Shown here piece after piece: positions 26,775 through 35,502 of a stretch of DNA of 64,000 bases; position 1 is the stretch's first letter; each line of letters opens with the position of its first letter. Source of the DNA: Caldicellulosiruptor owensensis OL (GTDB lineage: Bacteria > Bacillota > Thermoanaerobacteria > Caldicellulosiruptorales > Caldicellulosiruptoraceae); contig NC_014657.1 in assembly GCF_000166335.1 (NCBI RefSeq), positions 1,904,501-1,968,500 of the forward strand, in the 5' to 3' direction. The notes under the pieces are model-generated. The model was not told the DNA's origin. It searched no databases and saw only the letters and a program-made list of their open reading frames with translations. Made by a program: the position numbers and the translations under genes.

Positions 26775-28172
26775 TTAAGCATATGGTGCTATCTTGATAT
26801 CAGCATCCTCCCTGTAAATTTTGCAGTATTTTACTGGCTCTTTTATAAGCTTGCACACATTCCCTATGGTTATCTTAACCCCAGGATATAAGGTATCCTG
26901 AACTTTAATAATTCCTTCATTTCTCTCCTCAAGTCTTTTTTCAATCTCTTCATATTCACTTTGCAATGCTTTCAATCTTTCTGATGCCATAATCTTTGAC
27001 CTTGTAAACTTTTGAAGCATCTCTCTTTTTTCGTCAGTCAAAAGACCTGCTGCCTCAATTCTCTTTAAAACTTCAATGCCCTGGTCACATTTTTTCATAT
27101 TTTCCCTCAACTCTGATATTTCTTTTTTTATTTCCCTGTACCTTTCCACCATAAGAGGATCAACCCCAACTTCTATCTCGGTAGTCGTGGAAAGGTACGA
27201 ACCTATGACCTTTGCTTCAATCTCCCTGCCAACCTTGCAGGACCCACCAACAATAGAAGCTTTCCTTCCAACAAGAATAAGCTTATTCCCGCACTTTACG
27301 TCGCTGTGAACAATTGCCTCTGCTTGAACATCTTCACCAGCTACAACAGTAGCGTTTTCAATAAACTTTGCAAAAACGCTCTTGCCTGCAACCACCTTGC
27401 CCTTGCCCATACCTGTTATTCCTTTATGCAGTACAACATTCCCTTTTGCTTCAATTTCAGCTGCCTCGACAATACCGTCAACCTCTATATTTCCCTCAGC
27501 CACAACTTTAAACCCTGAAAGCACACTCCCCTTTATATGGACATTACCAACAAAGTTTATATTGCCTGTTGAGTTGTCAATATCAGAACTAATTTCCAAT
27601 GTATTTAAAACCGTAACCTTACCTTCGATTATACATACCTGTCCATCGCATGCAGCTTTTAAAGTATGACCATCAGCGTCTATGTATGTATTTTTCCCCC
27701 TTGGAAGATTCAACTTTCTTCCTTTCTGCCCTCTTATTACACCTCCAAATACATCCCTACCATCTTCTCCATCAACAGGGTCTATCATTGTAACAAGAAT
27801 ATCATCTTTTCGCACGTTTTGAACAATTCCCAGGTCCTTGTAATCAACTCTTCCATCAGGAAGTTCTTTTGGTCTTATCTCGCGCTTGATGTCAAAATGA
27901 TATATGAGCTTGCCGTCAACAGGTTTGCCAGGCGGTTTCCCCTGTGCAACTACAACAGGTGTTCCAAAAACAGAATTTTCAATAAGTCTTTTGATGGCCT
28001 CTTCATCAATCCCAAAAACTATTTTATTTTCTTTCAGTTTGTTCATTACATTTTCAAAAGTCAAATCCACACCATTCTGATTTTGTACAAGCACCACACT
28101 TGCCTTTAATCTATCAGAGGTTACCATTACCTTTATATCAACCTTTTGTTCACTTGACATTTTAAAATACAC
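26775..28172 (-). CDS. FapA family protein (DUF342)
   Basis: A 465-residue member of the DUF342/FapA family. The N-terminal part (about 1-170) contains GKPPGKPVDGK; a right-handed parallel beta-helix of short repeats follows (about 170-330); the C-terminal part (335-420) is a coiled coil. FapA in Vibrio helps polar flagellar assembly; here it directly follows the sigma-28 gene within the flagellar run. Exact role in Firmicutes is not known to me. Confidence 0.85.
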   Translation of the reverse strand: MYFKMSSEQKVDIKVMVTSDRLKASVVLVQNQNGVDLTFENVMNKLKENKIVFGIDEEAIKRLIENSVFGTPVVVAQGKPPGKPVDGKLIYHFDIKREIRPKELPDGRVDYKDLGIVQNVRKDDILVTMIDPVDGEDGRDVFGGVIRGQKGRKLNLPRGKNTYIDADGHTLKAACDGQVCIIEGKVTVLNTLEISSDIDNSTGNINFVGNVHIKGSVLSGFKVVAEGNIEVDGIVEAAEIEAKGNVVLHKGITGMGKGKVVAGKSVFAKFIENATVVAGEDVQAEAIVHSDVKCGNKLILVGRKASIVGGSCKVGREIEAKVIGSYLSTTTEIEVGVDPLMVERYREIKKEISELRENMKKCDQGIEVLKRIEAAGLLTDEKREMLQKFTRSKIMASERLKALQSEYEEIEKRLEERNEGIIKVQDTLYPGVKITIGNVCKLIKEPVKYCKIYREDADIKIAPYA

Positions 28173-28195
28173 CTTCCCCGCAAAAAAATAAATAT

Positions 28196-28936
28196 TTATT
28201 TTTCTAAATATTTCTGTAAAGCACTCCTGAGTTTTAAAAGAGCTCGCGTGTGAAGCTGACTCACACGTGATTCAGATATGCCAAGAATTTTTGCTATCTC
28301 TTTTATACTCAGCTCTTCGTAATAATAAAGCATAATCACCATCCTTTCATTCTCCATAAGATTATCTATCTGTTGCCTTAAAACATTTTTAAGTTCCTCA
28401 TTCTCTATAAAATGTTCTGGCTGTGAAACAAAATCCTCAAGTCCTCCAATTTTACTTTCGTAGCTTTGTTCCAAAAAACTCTCCAGTGAAACAATCATAC
28501 CACTTGATATCTTCTCTTGAAGCTTTTGCAATTCACTTATTGAAATTCCCAGCCTTTTGGCCACCTCATAGTCTGTTGGAGTTCTGCCTTCTCTCTCTAT
28601 CTCAATGTATGCCTTTTCTATCTCCTTTGCTTTTTGTCGAATACTTCGTGGCAAAAAATCCTGGCTTCTGACACAGTCAATTATCGCACCTCTTATTCTG
28701 GTATATGCATATGTCTCAAATTTGACTCCCTTTTGGCTATCAAATTTTTCTATCGCATCAAGAAGACCAATTGAACCATAACTTACCAGGTCATCATATT
28801 CAACGTTTCCGCCAAAATATATAGCCATTCTGCCAGCTACAAGCTTTACAAGCGGCATATACTTTATTATGAGCTGTTCTTTTATTTTTTGGTCTTTGGT
28901 CTTTATAAACTTTTCCCACAATAATGCTTCATCCAT
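28196..28936 (-). CDS. sigD: RNA polymerase sigma-28 factor (FliA/SigD)
   Basis: A sigma-70-type factor of 246 residues for late flagellar and chemotaxis genes. Region 2 (DDLVSYGSIGLLDAIEKFD, near 47) and region 4 (SIKEIAKILGISESRVSQLHTRAL, near 211) are clear, and RSIRQKAKEIEKA is the FliA-type region 3. Located toward the end of the flagellar run, as in Bacillus. Its usual inhibitor flgM is not in this window. Confidence 0.93.
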   Translation of the reverse strand: MDEALLWEKFIKTKDQKIKEQLIIKYMPLVKLVAGRMAIYFGGNVEYDDLVSYGSIGLLDAIEKFDSQKGVKFETYAYTRIRGAIIDCVRSQDFLPRSIRQKAKEIEKAYIEIEREGRTPTDYEVAKRLGISISELQKLQEKISSGMIVSLESFLEQSYESKIGGLEDFVSQPEHFIENEELKNVLRQQIDNLMENERMVIMLYYYEELSIKEIAKILGISESRVSQLHTRALLKLRSALQKYLEK

Positions 28937-28955
28937 ACTTATTCATACCTCTCAA

Positions 28956-29156
28956 CTATCGAGGATTTTTGTTCTGACTGTCATTTAATATATTCTTAAT
29001 TGCATTTCCGCATATAAAACTTACAAATGATACTACAGCAGTTGCAAAAAATGTGTATTCTCCAGACTTTTTTGTAACAAGACTCACAATTAAAACAATA
29101 CTCCCTCCAATAAGTGCTAAAATCTCAGGTAACAGTTGCTCCCCTTTCAATCTCAA
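28956..29156 (-). CDS. Small two-helix membrane protein
   Basis: A 66-residue protein with two hydrophobic segments (about 12-27 and 35-54) joined by a short Lys-Ser-Gly loop. No family recognised. It is packed between cheD and the sigma-28 gene with small gaps, so it is likely translated. Confidence 0.6.
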   Translation of the reverse strand: MRLKGEQLLPEILALIGGSIVLIVSLVTKKSGEYTFFATAVVSFVSFICGNAIKNILNDSQNKNPR

Positions 29157-29168
29157 GTCCTTCTCCTT

Positions 29169-29651
29169 TTAAATTGTTTTTGTACCCTTCCCAATTGTTT
29201 TTATTTCAAGTCTGCCGTCTTCCGAATAAAATATAATTGTTCTACCATAATTCCCCCCTGTGTCCTCTGCAACAATAGATATACCCAAATCTTGTAAAAC
29301 CTTTTTGGCAGCCTCTACATTGCGTTTACCAATGTTCATAAATTCACTCCTTGTAACCTCAAACATCTGTGCACCACCTGCAAGCTTGGCAACCATGTTC
29401 TTCTTTGCTACACCAAGTTCTTCCATCTTCTCTATGAGTAGTGGAATACCTGTATCTGCAAACTTTGCAGGGTTTGTATTATTTTTTACACCCCAGCTGT
29501 AAGGAAGCATAATATGTATCATACCTATTGCTTTTGTCTTTGTATCGTATATACACACTCCCACGCATGAACCAAGTCCAAGGGTTGTAAGGGCGTTTGG
29601 ATAAGTTGTTACATTCAAATCTGCCATACCTACTTTTATAATCTCCATCAT
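29169..29651 (-). CDS. cheD: Chemoreceptor glutamine deamidase CheD
   Basis: CheD converts receptor Gln to Glu and activates CheC. The 160-residue protein has the catalytic Cys in GLGSCVGV (near 28) and His in MIHIMLP (near 46), followed by KLAGGAQMF. Two ATG codons are adjacent; either may start. Only 3 nt separate it from cheC, its known partner. Confidence 0.95.
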   Translation of the reverse strand: MMEIIKVGMADLNVTTYPNALTTLGLGSCVGVCIYDTKTKAIGMIHIMLPYSWGVKNNTNPAKFADTGIPLLIEKMEELGVAKKNMVAKLAGGAQMFEVTRSEFMNIGKRNVEAAKKVLQDLGISIVAEDTGGNYGRTIIFYSEDGRLEIKTIGKGTKTI

Positions 29652-29654
29652 CTT

Positions 29655-30272
29655 TTACGCTACTCCCAGTGCTTTTAACATTTTTTGATATGACTCTATT
29701 GTTGGTATAAGGAAAAAATCAGCAATAATTTTACTGCTTTCTTCAAAAATTTCAGTTTCGATATAAAGTGCAGTGTCACCAGTCCCGCCAAACTGAATGG
29801 CAGGAAAACTCAAAATTGCGCCTGCCATATCCTCAGCAAGCTGTGGAACAGACTGGATCATTTTAAAACCTGTAAGACTCGAAAGTGCTGTCAAATACGC
29901 TCCTGCCAAAATATTCCCTATCTCCATCAGTGCAGACTTTTCTATGTCTGTAAACTCACTGTAACCATTTAAGGTTGTTCCCACCAACATGTTTACAAGA
30001 AGATGCGCAGAAGCTTGAGACATAACAAACATGATAAATCCTTCGATGTCGCCTTCCACGTTTAGTAAGATTCCAACTACAGGAATCTCTGCCCCGCCAA
30101 GTATCTCTGGAACCTCTTGAAGCTTTACCATCTTTACAACAGGAACCTTCATATTTATTTTCCTGCCAATCATCATAGCAAGAGCTGACACTGCATTCCC
30201 AGTTCCAATATTCCCAAGCTCTTTTAACACATCTAAATACATTTCGTTTATTTCGTTATTTGATAAACTCAT
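29655..30272 (-). CDS. cheC: CheY-P phosphatase CheC
   Basis: A 205-residue CheC with two ExxN motifs (ELGNIGTGN near 16 and EIGNILAG near 116), both needed for dephosphorylating CheY-P. It is normally stimulated by CheD, encoded next door. Part of the chemotaxis block between cheW and cheD. Confidence 0.95.
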   Translation of the reverse strand: MSLSNNEINEMYLDVLKELGNIGTGNAVSALAMMIGRKINMKVPVVKMVKLQEVPEILGGAEIPVVGILLNVEGDIEGFIMFVMSQASAHLLVNMLVGTTLNGYSEFTDIEKSALMEIGNILAGAYLTALSSLTGFKMIQSVPQLAEDMAGAILSFPAIQFGGTGDTALYIETEIFEESSKIIADFFLIPTIESYQKMLKALGVA

Positions 30273-30278
30273 AAAAAT

Positions 30279-30701
30279 TTAAACCTCCTCGGTTTTTTCA
30301 AAAAGCACATCTTCAAGGTTTATGATGTTTATCAGCAAACCATTGTACTTTGCAATTGAAAACTTAAACTCGTTTCTATCTCTTGTCGCTTGGTCAAAAT
30401 CTTCTTTAGAAAGATATACCACATCCAAAACTTCATCAATTATCAATCCCACTTTGAACTCGCTCTTCCAGTTGACAATCAAAATTCTCGTCTCTTCCCC
30501 AAAATCCTCTTTTTCAACTCCAATCTTTTCACGAAGGTCAATAACCGGTACAATCTCGCCTCGAAGATTTATAACTCCTTTTACATATTCTTTTGTATGA
30601 GGCACACGGGTTATTGGCATGAGTTTTTCAATATTTTCTATATTATTTACATTCAGTCCATAATGCTCATCCGCAAGCCTGAAAATCAAATATTGTTCCA
30701 T
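30279..30701 (-). CDS. cheW: Chemotaxis coupling protein CheW
   Basis: A 140-residue CheW that links receptors to CheA at the membrane array. PITRVPHTKEYVKGVINLRGEI-type features (here from residue 29) are family hallmarks. Follows cheA by 36 nt. Confidence 0.95.
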   Translation of the reverse strand: MEQYLIFRLADEHYGLNVNNIENIEKLMPITRVPHTKEYVKGVINLRGEIVPVIDLREKIGVEKEDFGEETRILIVNWKSEFKVGLIIDEVLDVVYLSKEDFDQATRDRNEFKFSIAKYNGLLINIINLEDVLFEKTEEV

Positions 30702-30737
30702 CTTCTATTTTCACCTCTATATTTTCTCATTTTTTTG

Positions 30738-32738
30738 CTAAACTGTGAGCATGTTCGGGTCAAGTATCATCGCAACAGACCCGTCACCAAGGATTGTTGC
30801 ACCTGATATTAGTCTAATACCTTCTAAATATTTTCCAAGCGATTTTATAACGATATCCTGCTGCCCTAAAAGCCTATCAACAATAATTCCTGTCAACTTC
30901 TCACCGCGCCTGACTATTACAACTGTAAATTTCTTTTTGTCAAGCACTGGTTCTAAACCTACAATTGAATGTAAATGCTTTATTGGAATTACTTGATTTC
31001 TCAGCATGATTATCTCTTTTCCTTTTTGCACAACTTTTATATCCTCTTTTGCAACATCCACAATCTCTCTGATTGACGCAACAGGTATAGCGTATATTTC
31101 ATCCTTCACAGTGACCAGCAGAGCCTGGATAATAGCAAGAGTTAGTGGCAGTCTTATAATAAATTTTGTGCCTTTACCCTTTTGCGTCTTTACCTCAACC
31201 ATTCCACCAAGTTGCTCAATCTTTGTCTTTACAACATCAAGCCCAACACCACGTCCAGAAAGGTTTGTCACTTTGTCCTTGGTTGAAAAGCTTGGCATAA
31301 ACAGAAAATCTATTATTTCCTGTTCTGACAAATCCACCTGTTCTTCCTTCAAAAGCCCTTTCTCTATCGCTTTTTGCTTAACCTTTTCTAAATCAATACC
31401 TTTGCCATCGTCTTCAACCTCAATAACAACATTGTTCCCGTCATGATAAGCTGACAGCTTTATAAGTCCACTTCTTGGCTTGCCGTTTTTTACCCTTTCA
31501 TCTGGGTCTTCTATTCCATGGTCGGCAGCATTTCTTAAAAGATGAATAAGCGGATCACCAAGCTCATCCACAATTGTCCTGTCAACCTCTGTATCTTCAC
31601 CTGACATTACAAGTTCAAATTCCTTCCCGAGTTCTCTTGCCAAATCTCTCATCATCCGTGGAAAACGTGAAAATACCCTCTCTACCGGAACCATTCGAAC
31701 TTTCATAACAGCATCGTGTAAACTTGTTGTAATTCTCTCCAAATACTCAATCGACTCTTCATACTGTCTATCGTTATACTTTTTCGCAAGTCCTTCTATG
31801 CGACTTTTGATTATAATAAGCTCGCTTACCAAGTTCATGAGAACATCCAATCTTTCAATGTCGACTCTGACTGTCTTGCTTGTCTTTTGGAGAGTTTCCT
31901 GTTTCTGCTGTCTTACAACCTTTACAGTTTCCTGGACCTGGGTATCTTGTTGTACCTCTTTAATTTCTTCTTTCTCTTCTGTTCTGTCAACCTCGCCGGA
32001 CTTTATCTCAAGCGCTTTTACTTCTCTTATCTCTGAAATTGAAAGAATTCTCTCTCTTATTTTTTCAACCGGCTGCTTGCTTATCACGGTAATAGAAAAC
32101 TCAAAGTCAAATTTTTCATCTTCAATGTCCTGAACAGAAGGTTTTGAATGAATAATCTCGCCAAATTCCTCAACTGCCCTGAAAACAAGGTATGCACGAG
32201 CAGATTTTAAAAGACAGTTTTGGTCAAGCTCAATATCAAACTTGTAAACGTTCAGCCCTTGCTCCCATGCACGTTCTATTGCCCTTACAACAAACTCGTC
32301 ATACTCATATTTCTTACCGGCTTTTGAAACAGTTGGTACTGCCATATCCCCGGTAGGTCTGCCCAATATGGCATTTAATGCATCTACGAGCTGAACATTT
32401 GTTTCAGTCCCTTCTGTACCTGTTGCAACAATTATATCAAGGTATGCCTCCAGTGCATCAACAGTCTTGAAAAGAACATCCATGATATTAGGAGTTACTC
32501 TTAACTTTCCATCGCGCGCAGCAGCAAGAACATTTTCCATTGCATGAGTGAGTTTTTGCATGTTGACAAATCCCATTGTGCCAGCCATGCCTTTTAAAGT
32601 GTGAGCAGACCTGAAAATCTCATTTACAAGCGACAAGTCTTCCGGGTTTTCTTCAAGTTTTAGCATATTGTCGTTAAGACTTTGAATGTGGTCTCTTGCC
32701 TCTTCTATAAACATTCCAAGGTACTGAGACATATCCAT
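30738..32738 (-). CDS. cheA: Chemotaxis histidine kinase CheA
   Basis: The central kinase of chemotaxis. With the ATG at 32738 (666 residues) the HPt domain comes first, with phospho-accepting His46 in SAHTLKGMAG; a CheY-binding P2 domain (about 140-260), dimerisation helices (about 290-350), the kinase core (RNAADHGI and DDGKGID) and a C-terminal CheW-like domain follow. I chose this start because the conserved MDMSQYLGMF begins there and AAGGAG lies upstream; a GTG 27 nt earlier has no ribosome site. Confidence 0.95.
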   Translation of the reverse strand: MDMSQYLGMFIEEARDHIQSLNDNMLKLEENPEDLSLVNEIFRSAHTLKGMAGTMGFVNMQKLTHAMENVLAAARDGKLRVTPNIMDVLFKTVDALEAYLDIIVATGTEGTETNVQLVDALNAILGRPTGDMAVPTVSKAGKKYEYDEFVVRAIERAWEQGLNVYKFDIELDQNCLLKSARAYLVFRAVEEFGEIIHSKPSVQDIEDEKFDFEFSITVISKQPVEKIRERILSISEIREVKALEIKSGEVDRTEEKEEIKEVQQDTQVQETVKVVRQQKQETLQKTSKTVRVDIERLDVLMNLVSELIIIKSRIEGLAKKYNDRQYEESIEYLERITTSLHDAVMKVRMVPVERVFSRFPRMMRDLARELGKEFELVMSGEDTEVDRTIVDELGDPLIHLLRNAADHGIEDPDERVKNGKPRSGLIKLSAYHDGNNVVIEVEDDGKGIDLEKVKQKAIEKGLLKEEQVDLSEQEIIDFLFMPSFSTKDKVTNLSGRGVGLDVVKTKIEQLGGMVEVKTQKGKGTKFIIRLPLTLAIIQALLVTVKDEIYAIPVASIREIVDVAKEDIKVVQKGKEIIMLRNQVIPIKHLHSIVGLEPVLDKKKFTVVIVRRGEKLTGIIVDRLLGQQDIVIKSLGKYLEGIRLISGATILGDGSVAMILDPNMLTV

Positions 32739-32783
32739 TTTTCCATCACTCTCCTTCTTTTGCACAAAAAACTTTTTGTAATA

Positions 32784-33476
32784 TCACAGCAGACCTTTCT
32801 GTCTCATCTTTTGTTGCTGAGAAAAAATAAATCTGACTATTTTATCTATCTCATTTTGTCTTGCCTCTACAAATTTACAACCGTACATAAACCTGTACAT
32901 CGGATGGTCTATTCTCTCTTTTCTAAGAATTTGTGCTTTTAAGATAAGCTCTTCTTGTTCTATTGGTATTTTGGTTAGAACCATATCTCCTATTTCAAAC
33001 TCTTCTTGAGCTATAAAACAAACACCTCCGCCGCTAATATCCTTTGTGAGTGCCTTTACAATCTTTCCTTCTGAAAAGTCATCTGCTGCTGGTGTATCTA
33101 CTCTTGGCATTTGGTCAGAAATTAAAAGTTTTACGAATATATCCAAGTGTATTGGAAGTCTAAAAAACATTCTTCTTTGAATCTTTCGAACGTCAGATAT
33201 CTGTTTAACTTTTATCATGTATTCTGGTTCTCTTAACCTCTCCTCAATAACACCGTCAAGCACCCATACACCGTCGCTTGAAACCTTGTATATTCTTACT
33301 ATCTCATCAATATAAAATGTTACATAAACTCCTTCTTTTATTGGTGTGAAGATATAAAAATATTCATCTTTTATATCGGCAATTTTGGAAATATACTGCA
33401 CATCCTTCTCTTCCCATGTTCGCCTGTCTATTCTGACAATTTCAATCTTATCACCTACTTTGAAAATTTTACGCAT
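32784..33476 (-). CDS. YcgR-like PilZ-domain flagellar brake protein
   Basis: A 230-residue protein. The N-terminal half is a YcgR-type domain and the C-terminal half a PilZ domain that binds cyclic di-GMP: RKIQRRMFFRLP near 123-134 holds the RxxxR motif and DISGGGVCF near 168 is the D/NxSxxG motif. It probably slows the motor when cyclic di-GMP is high. It lies between flhG and cheA, as ypfA/ycgR relatives do in clostridia. Confidence 0.9.
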   Translation of the reverse strand: MRKIFKVGDKIEIVRIDRRTWEEKDVQYISKIADIKDEYFYIFTPIKEGVYVTFYIDEIVRIYKVSSDGVWVLDGVIEERLREPEYMIKVKQISDVRKIQRRMFFRLPIHLDIFVKLLISDQMPRVDTPAADDFSEGKIVKALTKDISGGGVCFIAQEEFEIGDMVLTKIPIEQEELILKAQILRKERIDHPMYRFMYGCKFVEARQNEIDKIVRFIFSQQQKMRQKGLL

Positions 33477-33491
33477 AAAAAGCCCCCTTCT

Positions 33492-34388
33492 TTATTGTTC
33501 ACGAAGCTTTTTGATAATTGAGTCAATTAACCGTGAAAAACCACCCCTATCTTTTTCTTCAACAATTTTAGAAGACATTACAAGTTTCTTTGCAACATTT
33601 TCAACCTGTCGTGAAATGTTGCTCTTTTCATATGATATCATAAATGGTACCTGTTTGATAACTGATTTTGAAACAATACTATTTTCCTCTATATATCCTA
33701 TATATTCTACTTCTCTTTGCAAAAACCTTTTAACAACATTGTTTAATCTAAAATAAATCTCTTCTGCTTCCTTTACACCATTTACCCTGTTTATCAAAAG
33801 GTTTATCTTGTGGTCAAAATTTCTGGAAATAATCGCCTTTATTATAGCATAAGCATCAGTAATAGAAGTAGGCTCTGGAGTTGTAATTACAATAACCTCA
33901 TCTGATATCATAACAAACTCCATAACATTTCTCGAAATCCCTGCACCTGTGTCTATAAGCACAATATCAAAAGAACTGTTTATCAGCTGGGCACACTCAA
34001 TTAATCTCATAAGTTTTTCCTCATCTAAATTTGCAAGGTCAACTATTCCGGACCCGCCCGATATAAACTTTATACCCAGCGGTCCTTCTTCAACAATTGA
34101 AAATATATCTTTCTTTCCCTCCAATACATCTTTTACGTTAAATTTCGGAGATGTCCCCAGCAACACCTCAACGTTTGAAAGTCCCAGGTCTGCGTCAATT
34201 ATGAGCACTCTCTTGCCTATCTTTTTTAGCGCAATTGCCAGGTTCACAGTAAGATTTGTCTTGCCAACCCCACCTTTACCACTTGTAATTGACACAACTT
34301 TTGATGACATATCCTGATAACCGGCAATACCTGCGTTAATTTCAGTTTTCCTCACAAGATTCCTTAAACCCTGTGCCTGGTCTCTCAT
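33492..34388 (-). CDS. flhG: Flagellar number regulator FlhG (MinD/ParA-like ATPase)
   Basis: A 298-residue ParA-type ATPase. The deviant Walker A is GKGGVGKTN near 38, with DADLGLSN for Walker A' region near 68. A short N-terminal segment (QGLRNLV) matches the part that activates FlhF. It overlaps flhF by four bases (ATGA), and the two set flagellar position and number. Confidence 0.95.
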   Translation of the reverse strand: MRDQAQGLRNLVRKTEINAGIAGYQDMSSKVVSITSGKGGVGKTNLTVNLAIALKKIGKRVLIIDADLGLSNVEVLLGTSPKFNVKDVLEGKKDIFSIVEEGPLGIKFISGGSGIVDLANLDEEKLMRLIECAQLINSSFDIVLIDTGAGISRNVMEFVMISDEVIVITTPEPTSITDAYAIIKAIISRNFDHKINLLINRVNGVKEAEEIYFRLNNVVKRFLQREVEYIGYIEENSIVSKSVIKQVPFMISYEKSNISRQVENVAKKLVMSSKIVEEKDRGGFSRLIDSIIKKLREQ

Positions 34389-35500
34389 AAAATCTTACTC
34401 CCTATAATGAGTTTTGCATATTGTTCAGGATTAAACTGTTCAATATCATCAGGTACGTTCTGACCAGTTGTTATATACGCAATTGGCTTTTGTGTAAAAT
34501 AGCGTATATTTAATATATTTCCATAAGTTGATACCTCGTCTACCTTGGTAATAATAACCTTGTAATTGTCCAAAAAAGAATAGGTATTCACCACCTCTTT
34601 AAACACTGATGGCTGGGTTGTGGCACTAAGAAGCAAAAATATCTCATCAGGATTTGCCTTGGCTACATATGCTTTGAGCTCGTCCATGTGTTCCTGGTTT
34701 TTGTGACTCCTTCCCGCAGTGTCAACAAGAACCACATCTGAATCAGCCAAACTTTCAATTATTCCATCGTATTCATCAACCTCATACCACACCTTTGTCT
34801 TGATATTCATAATCTCGGCATAAGTCTTCAGCTGCTCAACTGCAGCAATTCTGTATGTATCTGCTGTGATAAAACCTACCTTTTTCCCATTTTCAAACAT
34901 GAGCTTAGCAGCAATTTTAGCAATTGTGGTTGTCTTGCCAACACCCGTGGGACCAACAAAAAAAACAATCCTGGGAAACTTTGAATCAAAAGAAAGTGGT
35001 GCTGCGCTGCCCAGCATATTTTTTATTTCTCTGTACATGCTATTTACAATAGTGTTAATTGAACCATCCCCGCTGACATTTGAAAGTAATATATCAACAA
35101 TTTCGTTCTCCACACCGTTTTTTATGAGGTTTTCTCTCATTACATCAAGAAAATTCTTTCTTGATGCTTCTTTTGTTTGTTGACTCTCTTCCTGCTCTTT
35201 TTTTATAACTTCCTTTAAAGCTTTTTCAAGAGAATCAATCTTTTTCTCAAGCTCTTTTATCTGGGTCATCTGCAGACTCAAAGCCAAGCTCTCCTGCCTC
35301 AAACCATCTTCATCTTTTTTGACTATCTTCTCATCTTCGCATGCCGCTGTAACTTCTATCAACGGTTTTTTGAAAAAACCAAGCAAACCTTTTTGCCTTA
35401 CCTTTTTGGTCGAAAGTATTATCGCATCCTTGCCCAAATCTGCTTTTATTCTTATCAACGCCTCCTGCATATCATGTGCTAAATACCTCTTGATCCTCAT
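34385..35500 (-). CDS. flhF: Flagellar placement GTPase FlhF
   Basis: An SRP-type GTPase of 371 residues: N-terminal basic region (B domain, to about 120), N and G domains with the P-loop [10 protein letters not shown] near 186 and DTAGRSHKN near 261. It recruits early flagellar parts to the membrane. Between flhA and flhG. Confidence 0.95.
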   Translation of the reverse strand: MRIKRYLAHDMQEALIRIKADLGKDAIILSTKKVRQKGLLGFFKKPLIEVTAACEDEKIVKKDEDGLRQESLALSLQMTQIKELEKKIDSLEKALKEVIKKEQEESQQTKEASRKNFLDVMRENLIKNGVENEIVDILLSNVSGDGSINTIVNSMYREIKNMLGSAAPLSFDSKFPRIVFFVGPTGVGKTTTIAKIAAKLMFENGKKVGFITADTYRIAAVEQLKTYAEIMNIKTKVWYEVDEYDGIIESLADSDVVLVDTAGRSHKNQEHMDELKAYVAKANPDEIFLLLSATTQPSVFKEVVNTYSFLDNYKVIITKVDEVSTYGNILNIRYFTQKPIAYITTGQNVPDDIEQFNPEQYAKLIIGSKIL

Positions 35501-35502
35501 CT